Below, in pieces: positions 7,258-13,695 of a stretch of 36,430 nt of DNA. Numbering within the stretch: position 1 is the first letter of the stretch; each line of letters opens with the position of its first letter. Below the pieces are notes generated by a model. That model saw nothing but the letters and a program-made list of their open reading frames with translations, did not search any database and was not told the origin of the DNA. The position numbers and the translations under genes were made by a program. Source of the stretch: Pseudomonadota bacterium (lineage in GTDB: Bacteria > Pseudomonadota > Alphaproteobacteria > Micropepsales > Micropepsaceae); assembly GCA_018242145.1 (NCBI GenBank), contig JAFECN010000206.1:1-36430 (forward strand). Reading direction: 5' to 3'.

Positions 7258-7469
7258 TCCGCTTCGCTGAGGTCATCCACGATCGCGTGCCATCGCTCGC
7301 GGATTTCCGCGCGCCCGTCGAGATATCCCCAAATATAGGACGCTACCGCAGCAATCAGCCCGGTAATGCCTTCGGCGATCAACCATGTTCGCATTTGCCG
7401 ACGCGCTCCCACGCGACGGGACGCAGAATGCGCGCCTGTTTCGCCGCCTTCCAGTGACGAATGCGACAT
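7254..7469 (-). CDS. small single-helix membrane protein, hypothetical
   Basis: The predicted 71-residue protein has a basic N-terminus, one probable membrane helix (TWLIAEGITGLIAAVASYIW, about 28-47) and an acidic C-terminus ending DDLSEAD. An alternative start is the internal MRTWLI (residue 26). It overlaps the end of the AI-2E permease gene tail to tail by 4 bases. The phyR terminator hairpin lies just upstream. No homologue comes to mind. The hydrophobic segment and its fit in the gap favour a real gene, but no clear ribosome site was seen. Confidence 0.5.
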   Translation of the reverse strand: MSHSSLEGGETGAHSASRRVGARRQMRTWLIAEGITGLIAAVASYIWGYLDGRAEIRERWHAIVDDLSEAD

Positions 7470-7483
7470 GACATTCCGGAAAT

Positions 7484-7508
7484 GAAACGGCGGCGGTGCC
7501 GCCGTTTC
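7484..7508 (-). terminator. terminator hairpin after phyR
   Basis: GAAACGGCGGC, a 3-base loop and GCCGCCGTTTC form a perfect 11-bp stem, 20 bases past the phyR stop. On the minus strand it is followed by ATTTCC, a weak U tract. It could also act in the opposite direction, where CTTATC follows. Confidence 0.7.
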
Positions 7509-7528
7509 TTATCGCGGGATCGTGAAGA

Positions 7529-8311
7529 TCAGGCCGGGGCCATGGAGCGGTGGAAGAACAGCGCCTGGCCGAGGGTTGCGCGCACGGTGTCGCGGCTGAA
7601 CGGCTTGGTGATGAGATAGGTGGGCTCCGGGCGTTCGCCGGTCAGCAGGCGTTCCGGATAGGCGGTGATGAAGATCACCGGGATGTCGAAATCCTTCAGG
7701 ATCGCGACCGCCGCGTCGATACCCGAGCTGCCATCGGCAAGCTGGATGTCGGTGAGGATGATGTCCGGCCTCTGCTCCTTCGCCATGCGGATGGCGTCGT
7801 CGCGGGTGGTGGCGATGCCGGTGACCTTGTGGCCCATCTCGGCGACCAGGTTCTCGATGTCGAGGGCGATGATCGTCTCGTCCTCGATGATGAGGACGCG
7901 GGATTCGAGGTCCCGGTCGATGGATTTGAGCGCCGCCCCGATCGCCTGTTCGACCTCGCTTTCGCTCCAGTCCAGGATCATGGCGACTTCCGGGACGGTG
8001 AAACCCTCCACCGCGGTCAAGAGAAGCGCTTCGCGGTTGGTGGGCAGAAGCGATTGCAACCGGGCTTCCACACCACCCTTCGATGACTGGGCGGCGGGCT
8101 CGTATTTGCCCGACGACGACCACAGGACGTGAAACAGCTTGTAGAGCGCAATGCGGGGAGGAACATCTTTCGCCAGTTCGGCGTTTCCCTCCAGAAGCGC
8201 TTCGAGGGAAGCCCGGACGTAAGCGTCTCCACTGGTCTGCGAGCCCGTCAGGGCCCGCGCATAGCGGCGGAGATAAGGAAGATGGGGTCCGAGTGTGGCG
8301 GTCATGCTCAT
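7529..8311 (-). CDS. phyR: PhyR, general stress response anti-anti-sigma regulator
   Basis: This 260-residue protein has the PhyR fold: an N-terminal sigma-factor-like domain (about 8-135, sigma2-like then sigma4-like around VEGFTVPEVAMILDWSESEV) and a C-terminal receiver (about 138-255). Receiver residues are all present: Glu143-Asp144, phospho-acceptor Asp188 in ILTDIQL, Thr216 in FITAYPE and Lys236 in ITKPF. In known systems phosphorylated PhyR binds NepR through its sigma-like domain and so frees sigma-EcfG. It is divergent from nepR-ecfG, the usual arrangement. An exact EcfG promoter (8359-8384, minus) gives positive feedback, and a terminator follows the stop. Identification is firm. 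Confidence 0.96.
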   Translation of the reverse strand: MSMTATLGPHLPYLRRYARALTGSQTSGDAYVRASLEALLEGNAELAKDVPPRIALYKLFHVLWSSSGKYEPAAQSSKGGVEARLQSLLPTNREALLLTAVEGFTVPEVAMILDWSESEVEQAIGAALKSIDRDLESRVLIIEDETIIALDIENLVAEMGHKVTGIATTRDDAIRMAKEQRPDIILTDIQLADGSSGIDAAVAILKDFDIPVIFITAYPERLLTGERPEPTYLITKPFSRDTVRATLGQALFFHRSMAPA

Positions 8312-8358
8312 CAGGCGCGGCCTTCTTTTCTTGATCCAGAGTGTCTCGATACCGGCAC

Positions 8359-8384
8359 AACGCGGCGGACAAAAAGAAAGTTCC
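8359..8384 (-). promoter_or_regulatory. EcfG-type promoter of phyR
   Basis: On the minus strand GGAAC (8380-8384), 17 bases, CGTT (8359-8362): an exact match. Transcription would start near 8352, about 40 bases before the phyR ATG. Its -35 box lies 6 bases from the -35 box of the divergent nepR promoter. Confidence 0.8.
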
Positions 8385-8390
8385 TTGGAG

Positions 8391-8415
8391 GGAACAAAAA
8401 AGCCCCCGTCGGGTT
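8391..8415 (+). promoter_or_regulatory. EcfG-type promoter of nepR-ecfG (near match)
   Basis: GGAAC (8391-8395), 16 bases, GGTT (8412-8415): one base off the CGTT consensus. It faces nepR (ATG 8472) and implies autoregulation of the sigma factor, as is common for this locus. Confidence 0.6.
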
Positions 8416-8471
8416 ATTCTCGCGGGCGGGGCGAGGCGGCAGGAAATGGCAACCTCTAACCGATTGATATC

Positions 8472-8720
8472 ATGCGTGATTTCGTTCTGGAGTCCGAAAT
8501 GGCCGAAAAAATGCGCGAAGGTGGCGTGATGACTGCCGGCGAACCCAACGCGGGCCAGGCCGGCACGCGCGGTCACAAGCCCCAGACCCACCGGGCACAG
8601 CAAAAGGCGATCACCCAGGGATTGCGCCGCTTCTTCGATTCCGTCGCCTCCGAGCCCGTCCCCGACGAGTTCATGGCGATCCTGCAAAAGATCGACGGCA
8701 AGAAGGACGCGGATGCATGA
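8472..8720 (+). CDS. nepR: NepR, anti-sigma factor of EcfG
   Basis: This 82-residue protein carries the NepR core: a helix at about 44-58 (QKAITQGLRRFFDSVASEPV) and a second helix ending PDEFMAILQKIDGK. The N-terminus is disordered and variable as in other NepR proteins. Family knowledge: NepR holds sigma-EcfG inactive until phosphorylated PhyR titrates it away. Later in-frame ATGs (MAEKM, MTAG) are possible starts. Its stop overlaps the ecfG start as ATGA (8717-8720), so translation is coupled and the anti-sigma to sigma ratio is probably fixed. It lies downstream of a near-consensus EcfG promoter. Confidence 0.93.
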   Translation: MRDFVLESEMAEKMREGGVMTAGEPNAGQAGTRGHKPQTHRAQQKAITQGLRRFFDSVASEPVPDEFMAILQKIDGKKDADA

Positions 8721-9349
8721 ACCGGCCCCTGCCTTCCCATGAACACCACGAAGCGCCTCGTCCGATGACGAAGGACGAAGAGCGCGACTTCCGCAACGGT
8801 CTGGTCGAGATGGTGCCGGTGTTGCGCGCCTTCGCCCGCTCGCTGTGCGGCAAGCGCGATCTCGCCGACGATCTGGCGCAGGAGACGCTGGCCAAGGCGC
8901 TGCAGGCGCGCGACAAATTCCGCCCCGGCACTAACCTGAAGGCGTGGCTGTTCGTCATCCTGCGCAACGAGTTCTATTCCAATCACCGCCGCGCCAAGAC
9001 GGTGGCGAATTACGCGGCGGCGGAAGGCCTGCATTCGGAAAGCATGGAGCCGGAGCAGCATGCCTCGCTCGATCTGTCCGATCTGATGCGCGCCTTCAAC
9101 CAGCTCCCCTTCGAGCAGAAGGAAGCGCTTATTCTCACCGCGGGGGAATTCAGTTACGACGAAGCGGCCGCAATTTGCGGATGCGCGGTCGGAACGATCA
9201 AGAGCCGCGTGTCGCGCGCGCGCAAGCGGCTCGAAAGTCTCGTCGAAGGCAAAGATGGCGTATTACCGAGCCGGTCGGAACAGCCGGAAGATCCCACCGA
9301 TGCGTTTTTCAAATTCGGAAGGTCCGTCACCGAAAAGGCTCACGGGTAA
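8717..9349 (+). CDS. ecfG: EcfG, ECF sigma factor of the general stress response
   Basis: This 210-residue ECF sigma factor of the EcfG type has region 2 at about 33-95 (ADDLAQETLAKALQARDKF, then NLKAWLFVILRNEFYS) and region 4 at about 125-175 (FNQLPFEQKEALILT, then CAVGTIKSRVSRARKRL). It has an N-terminal extension of about 20 residues and a C-terminal tail. Expected promoter: GGAAC, 16-17 bases, CGTT, which occurs at least six times in this window. It is coupled to nepR by a 4-base overlap and followed after 30 bases by a HisKA_2 kinase-like gene. The sigma factor most likely directs RNA polymerase to the promoters of the antiporter, DUF1328, phyR, GT4, lytic transglycosylase and TonB genes here. 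Confidence 0.95.
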   Translation: MNRPLPSHEHHEAPRPMTKDEERDFRNGLVEMVPVLRAFARSLCGKRDLADDLAQETLAKALQARDKFRPGTNLKAWLFVILRNEFYSNHRRAKTVANYAAAEGLHSESMEPEQHASLDLSDLMRAFNQLPFEQKEALILTAGEFSYDEAAAICGCAVGTIKSRVSRARKRLESLVEGKDGVLPSRSEQPEDPTDAFFKFGRSVTEKAHG

Positions 9350-9379
9350 GGACCGCCGCCATGCGGGGGGCGCTGGCGT

Positions 9380-11143
9380 GTGCTGAAAGCGAAATCGCTT
9401 CGCTCGCAACTAATGCTGATTGTGGTGCTGGCACTGGCGCCGCTCGCGATAGCGAGCATCGCGCAGGGCGTCATGCACGTTCGCGCGCGGCAGACGGCGA
9501 TCGACGATCTGCTGCGGCAGACGGCGACCTATGCCACGCACAATGAGCAGAACATCTTCGTCGGCGCGTCGCATCTGCTGAAAGGGCTTGCCGTGCGGCC
9601 GGAATTGCAGGCCGGGCCGCAAGTGTGCGGCGGCTTGCTGAAGGTGTCCCTGCTCGGGCTGCCCAGCATTCTCAACCTTTCCTATGTCGATGCGGCCGGG
9701 AAACCGGTGTGTTCGGCCACGGGCAAGTTCGATGCGGCGGACTATTCCAAATTCGAATGGTGGAAGCGCATCGCGGCGCGCAAGACCGCCGGGATTCCGC
9801 CGGTGTTCTATAGCAGCGCGCTGCGGCAGGAGGTTCTGCCCTATCTGCAGCCGGTGCACGATCCTTCGGGGGCGTTTCAGGGGGTGCTGATCGCGTCGCT
9901 CGATTTGCGCTGGGTGAGCCAGACGGAGCCTTATGGGCGCCTGCCGCCGGCGGCGCTGATGCTGATTGCCGACCGCAACGGAACGATCATCGCCGCGAAC
10001 AAACCCGTACCGGCGGGCCTGAACCGCGCGGTTTCCCAGTCCTATGCCGATCACAAGCAGCACACCTTCAAGGCGGCGGACGGCAAGGAAGGCCGCTGGC
10101 GCTGGACGGCGGAAGAGATACCCGGCAGCCGCCGGCTGATCGCATTCGCCATGCCGGAGCCGATGCCGTTCGGCGTCACGCGCCTCTATCTTCTGGGCAA
10201 TATCCTGCTGCCGATCCTGATGGTGATCCTGGCGTCGGTGGCGATGTGGCTGGGCACCGAGCGTTTCGTGATCCGCTGGACGACCTATCTGAAGCGCGTG
10301 TCGGCAGCCTATGCGCAGAACCATTTCGCCCTGGAGTTGAACGAGCTGGAAGAGGCGCCGGAGGAATTCCGGATTCTCGGCCACGAAATGAAGCAGATGG
10401 CGGGTTCGATCCGCGACCGCGACCGGACGCTGAATTCCGCGCTGGCGCAGAAATCCGCCATGGCGCGCGAAATTCATCACCGCATCAAGAACAATCTGCA
10501 GATCGTGGCGAGCCTCATCAGCCTCTATTCGCAGAACATCGCCGACCGCCCGAGCCAGCTTGCCTTCGCGCAGATCCTCGCGCGGGTCGGCGCGCTGACG
10601 CTGATCCAGCGCCTGATGGAAATGAACGAGACGACGCCGATCGTGGACATGCGCCGCCTGTTCGCCGAACTCGCCGACCAGATGCGCACCATCGCCGTGG
10701 AAAGTGGCATCCGGTACAGGCTCATCGTCAATTCCGAGGACTGGCTTCTGCCGCCCGACATGGCGACGCCGGCGGCGTTCTTCGCGGTCGAGGCGCTGAC
10801 CGTGGAGTTGTTTTCGCCGCAGAACGACGAAGCCCGGCGCGATGTCGAGGTGTTCTTCGGCGGCGACGGGCCGGATCATCTCATCCTGTGGGTCGAGGAC
10901 GGCATCTTCGACCGGGCGAGCATGAATTCGGGGCGCCCGACGCCGCAGCGCATTCTGGGCGCGCTCGCCGAACAGTTGAAGGCCGAATACTGGATCGAGA
11001 AGACGCCCGCCGGCAAAGCGCGTCTGTCGCTGCGCCTTCCCATTCATTCGGGCACGCAGGGACCGGCCGTGCGCGCGCCGCAACCGCCGCCGCCGGAACT
11101 GCCGCCACCGGCAAAAAGCGCCGACGGTCACTCCATTCATTAG
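9380..11143 (+). CDS. HisKA_2 sensor kinase-like protein with degenerate ATPase domain
   Basis: This 587-residue membrane protein lies directly behind ecfG. Helix 1 (about 11-30) and helix 2 (about 267-290) bracket a periplasmic sensor domain of about 235 residues, followed by a HAMP-like linker and a HisKA_2 motif EIHHRIKNNLQIVASL (phospho-acceptor probably His367). The ATP-binding half is atypical. The N-box that normally reads ELVTN is EALTV (Val475 for the Asn), and the DxGxG box reads EDGIF (506-510). It may therefore lack kinase activity and act as a phosphatase or scaffold on PhyR, in the way the negative regulator PhyP has been described at the Sphingomonas locus; that parallel is an inference. 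A Pro-rich tail closes the protein. The start is GTG. It ends before a REP-like inverted repeat. Confidence 0.88.
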   Translation: MLKAKSLRSQLMLIVVLALAPLAIASIAQGVMHVRARQTAIDDLLRQTATYATHNEQNIFVGASHLLKGLAVRPELQAGPQVCGGLLKVSLLGLPSILNLSYVDAAGKPVCSATGKFDAADYSKFEWWKRIAARKTAGIPPVFYSSALRQEVLPYLQPVHDPSGAFQGVLIASLDLRWVSQTEPYGRLPPAALMLIADRNGTIIAANKPVPAGLNRAVSQSYADHKQHTFKAADGKEGRWRWTAEEIPGSRRLIAFAMPEPMPFGVTRLYLLGNILLPILMVILASVAMWLGTERFVIRWTTYLKRVSAAYAQNHFALELNELEEAPEEFRILGHEMKQMAGSIRDRDRTLNSALAQKSAMAREIHHRIKNNLQIVASLISLYSQNIADRPSQLAFAQILARVGALTLIQRLMEMNETTPIVDMRRLFAELADQMRTIAVESGIRYRLIVNSEDWLLPPDMATPAAFFAVEALTVELFSPQNDEARRDVEVFFGGDGPDHLILWVEDGIFDRASMNSGRPTPQRILGALAEQLKAEYWIEKTPAGKARLSLRLPIHSGTQGPAVRAPQPPPPELPPPAKSADGHSIH

Positions 11144-11175
11144 GTCCTTACTTAATTGGAACGCGAAAACTGATT

Positions 11176-11273
11176 GTCATGGCCCGCAAAAGCGGGCCAC
11201 CCAGGTGACACAGACTCTTCTTTCGGAAGTTGAGCGCGCTTCACCTGGATGGCCCGCTTTTGCGGGCCATGAC
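11176..11273. repeat. REP-like (BIME-type) inverted repeat
   Basis: A 33-base arm (11176-11208) is repeated inverted at 11241-11273 with one mismatch, around a 32-base centre. Each arm holds its own hairpin (GGCCCGC, AAAA or TTTT, GCGGGCC) and starts or ends with GTCATG / CATGAC. It lies between convergent genes, so it may also serve as a two-way terminator. A single half copy occurs at 1462-1483. Confidence 0.75.
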
Positions 11274-11310
11274 ACGTTTTGATTTGATTGATGGCAATTG
11301 AGGCCGGACC

Positions 11311-12354
11311 CTAACGCGCGCTGTCCTTCGGGACGTCGAAGGCGATGGTGCAGCGCAGGCCGTTGGCCAGATAATCGAGCGCGATGCGGCCATTGGCTTC
11401 ATGCGCCACGGCATGGCGGATCACCTTGCCGCCGAAGCCGTCCGCTTTGGGCTGGGCCACGGTCGGGCCGCCGCTTTCGTTCCATGCCAGAGAGAAGTGT
11501 TGCGTTTCGCCGTCATCCGTCAGCGACCATCGGACGGAGATGCTGCCGGCTGGGGCGGAGAGCGCGCCGTATTTCATCGCGTTGGTCGCAAGCTCGTGGA
11601 ACGCGAGCGCCAGGCTGCCCGCGGTGCGCTCTGACAGCGCGATGGGCGGCCCCTCCAGCACGATCCGTCCGGGGGAATCGTCGCTGCAGAACGGCGCGAC
11701 CGCGGTTTCGATGACGGCGCGCAAATCCGCCGTGCGCGCATCCGACGACAGCACGATGTCGCCGGTTCTCAGGATCGCTTTCAGGCGCTCCATATAGGCG
11801 TTGATGAAATCGTCCACGTCCGGGCGGTTGCGCGGGCGCGACAGGCGGCCGATCGCCTCCACCAGCGACACGAGATTTTTCGCGCGGTGGCGCATTTCGC
11901 CGAACAGGATTTCCTTGTGCTCTTCGGCGCTCTTCTGTTCGGTGATGTCCATCGCGTTGCCGACGATGAGATGCGGCTTGCCGCCCGCGTCGGCGGATAG
12001 AAGCACGTCGCGGCTCATGAACCAGCGCCATTGCCCGTTGGCCGCGCGCATGCGGAATTCCCAGAAGAGCGTTTCGTCCGGTTTGATCGCTTTCAGGTTT
12101 TGGCAATGCTCGGTGAAGCGCAGCCGGTCATCCGGATGGATGAAATGGCTCCAGTCTTCGCCCGGCGCGGCGGGCGGCTGGCCCAGAAGCTCGCTGAAAC
12201 GGCGGTTCTGGAACGTGCTGCGTCCGGTTTTGACGTCGTAGACATAGATGATGGTGGGCGCGGATTCGAGAACGCGCTGCGCCATCCCGGAGTCGAGATG
12301 TTGGTGTGCGGCTTCCATGGCCAGATCGCCATCTGAAAACAGAAGTGAACTCAA
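11311..12354 (-). CDS. PAS domain HWE-family sensor histidine kinase
   Basis: This 347-residue cytoplasmic kinase has a PAS domain at about 24-140 (TIIYVYDVKTGRSTFQNRRF, then WRWFMSRDVLLS and NAMDITEQ) and an HWE kinase core. The phospho-acceptor is His156 in EMRHRAKN, the N-box Asn258 in HELATNAMKYGALS, and the WxE signature is W291-x-E293 in AWNESGGP. Unlike the kinase beside ecfG, this one has an intact catalytic set. No membrane helix is seen. HWE and HisKA_2 kinases are the usual inputs to PhyR, so it is a good candidate for the kinase of this GSR module; this is inference from context. It is divergent from the GT4 gene. No EcfG promoter faces it. Confidence 0.93.
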   Translation of the reverse strand: MSSLLFSDGDLAMEAAHQHLDSGMAQRVLESAPTIIYVYDVKTGRSTFQNRRFSELLGQPPAAPGEDWSHFIHPDDRLRFTEHCQNLKAIKPDETLFWEFRMRAANGQWRWFMSRDVLLSADAGGKPHLIVGNAMDITEQKSAEEHKEILFGEMRHRAKNLVSLVEAIGRLSRPRNRPDVDDFINAYMERLKAILRTGDIVLSSDARTADLRAVIETAVAPFCSDDSPGRIVLEGPPIALSERTAGSLALAFHELATNAMKYGALSAPAGSISVRWSLTDDGETQHFSLAWNESGGPTVAQPKADGFGGKVIRHAVAHEANGRIALDYLANGLRCTIAFDVPKDSAR

Positions 12355-12552
12355 GCAGCCCTCATCCTTTCAAGGGCTGTGGCGCCCACCGCGCACTTAC
12401 TCAGGCTCATCCCAATGGCGCGATCGCGCCCCAGCACTAACAAGAGTTTCGTCCTTTCTTCTTGCCGAGTCCAGCATTGCGGGTGGTTAGCTATTCCTTT
12501 CAACTTGCAGGCGTTTTCCTGATGATTGTACGGCATCGCACGGTACTCGCCG

Positions 12553-12577
12553 GGAACCGCTCGGAATTGCGCCCGTT
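12553..12577 (+). promoter_or_regulatory. EcfG-type (general stress) promoter
   Basis: GGAAC (12553-12557), 16 bases, CGTT (12574-12577): an exact match. Transcription would start near 12584, 25 bases before the ATG of the GT4 gene. This rules out the open frame further upstream as part of that protein. Confidence 0.78.
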
Positions 12578-12608
12578 ATTTGGTGTAACTGCCGCAGGCT
12601 TCCGCAAA

Positions 12609-13664
12609 ATGAAAATCGCACAGATCGCACCTTTGGTGGAAAGCGTTCCGCCCAAGCTTTACGGCGGCACGGAACGGGTCGTTTCGTGGCTGACCGAAGA
12701 ACTCGTCCGGCAGGGCCACGATGTGACGCTGTTTGCGAGCGGGGATTCCATCACCAATGCCGAACTCGATCCGGTGGTGCCGCGCGCGCTGCGGCTGGAC
12801 GGGCAGATGCATAATTCCGTCTGGTACAATCTCTTGATGCTCGAACGTGTCGCGCAGCGCGCGCACGAATTCGACATGCTGCATTTCCACATCGATTTCT
12901 TTCAGTTTCCGGTTTTCCGCGACATTACCCATCGGACATTGACGACGCTGCACGGCCGCCTGGACCTGCCGGAGATCCAGCCGCTTTACCGGGTGTTCAA
13001 CCGCGCGCCGCTGGTGTCGATCTCCCACAGCCAGCGCGCGCCGATGCCGCCGGTGAACTGGCGCGGCACGGTCTATCACGGCCTGCCGGCGGACCAGTTC
13101 CATCTGATCGAGAAGCCGAAGGAATATCTCGCGTTCCTCGGGCGCATCTCGCCGGAGAAGAACCCCATCGGCGCCATCCGGATCGCCGAACGCGCCGGGT
13201 TGCCGCTGAAGATTGCCGCGAAAGTGGATGCGGTGGACAGGGACTATTACGACAATGTGGTCGCGCCGCGGATCGCGGAGAGCCCGCATGTGGAGTTCAT
13301 CGGCGAGATCAACGAGGCGCAGAAACAGCTTTTCCTCGGCAATGCACGCGCGCTGTTGTTCCCGATCGACTGGCCGGAACCGTTCGGCCTCGTCATGATC
13401 GAGGCCATGGCGTGCGGAACGCCCGTGATCGCGTTCGACCGCGGCTCGGTTCCCGAAGTCATCGAGCACGGCCGCAGCGGATTCATCGTCGGGAATGTGG
13501 ACGAGGCGGTGGCGGCGGTGGAGCGCATCGACACCTTGTCCCGCAAGACGGTGCGCGCCTGCTTCGATCTGCGCTATTGTTCCGCCGTCATGGCCGCGCA
13601 ATATGTGGACATCTACAAGGCTTTGCTGACCGATAACCCGGTTCCGGCGCGCGTGGCAGCCTGA
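12609..13664 (+). CDS. glycosyltransferase family 4 protein
   Basis: This 351-residue GT-B fold enzyme has the N-terminal acceptor domain signature PPKLYGGTERVVSWLTEEL (14-32) and a C-terminal nucleotide-sugar domain. The latter carries the retaining-GT4 E-x7-E motif in EPFGLVMIEAMACGTPVIAF and SVPEVIEHGRSGFIV. The start is MKIAQIAPL at 12609, just behind the EcfG promoter. It retains the sugar anomeric configuration; donor and acceptor are unknown. The debranching-type gene begins 31 bases after the stop, and the two are likely one stress-induced operon for an alpha-glucan or other compatible or storage polysaccharide. No membrane anchor is seen, so it acts in the cytoplasm or at the inner face of the membrane. 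Confidence 0.92.
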   Translation: MKIAQIAPLVESVPPKLYGGTERVVSWLTEELVRQGHDVTLFASGDSITNAELDPVVPRALRLDGQMHNSVWYNLLMLERVAQRAHEFDMLHFHIDFFQFPVFRDITHRTLTTLHGRLDLPEIQPLYRVFNRAPLVSISHSQRAPMPPVNWRGTVYHGLPADQFHLIEKPKEYLAFLGRISPEKNPIGAIRIAERAGLPLKIAAKVDAVDRDYYDNVVAPRIAESPHVEFIGEINEAQKQLFLGNARALLFPIDWPEPFGLVMIEAMACGTPVIAFDRGSVPEVIEHGRSGFIVGNVDEAVAAVERIDTLSRKTVRACFDLRYCSAVMAAQYVDIYKALLTDNPVPARVAA

Positions 13665-13695
13665 TACCCTGCCCGCTCGTCGACGAGGCGCAGCG

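Noticed and set aside
9410-11140. 576-codon minus-strand frame opposite the HisKA_2 gene
   Set aside because: Arg-rich mirror frame; the plus strand has clear sensor and HisKA_2 motifs.
12462-12608. N-terminal extension of the GT4 protein
   Set aside because: The EcfG promoter at 12553-12577 lies inside it and the family starts at MKIAQIAPL, so it is not part of the protein.
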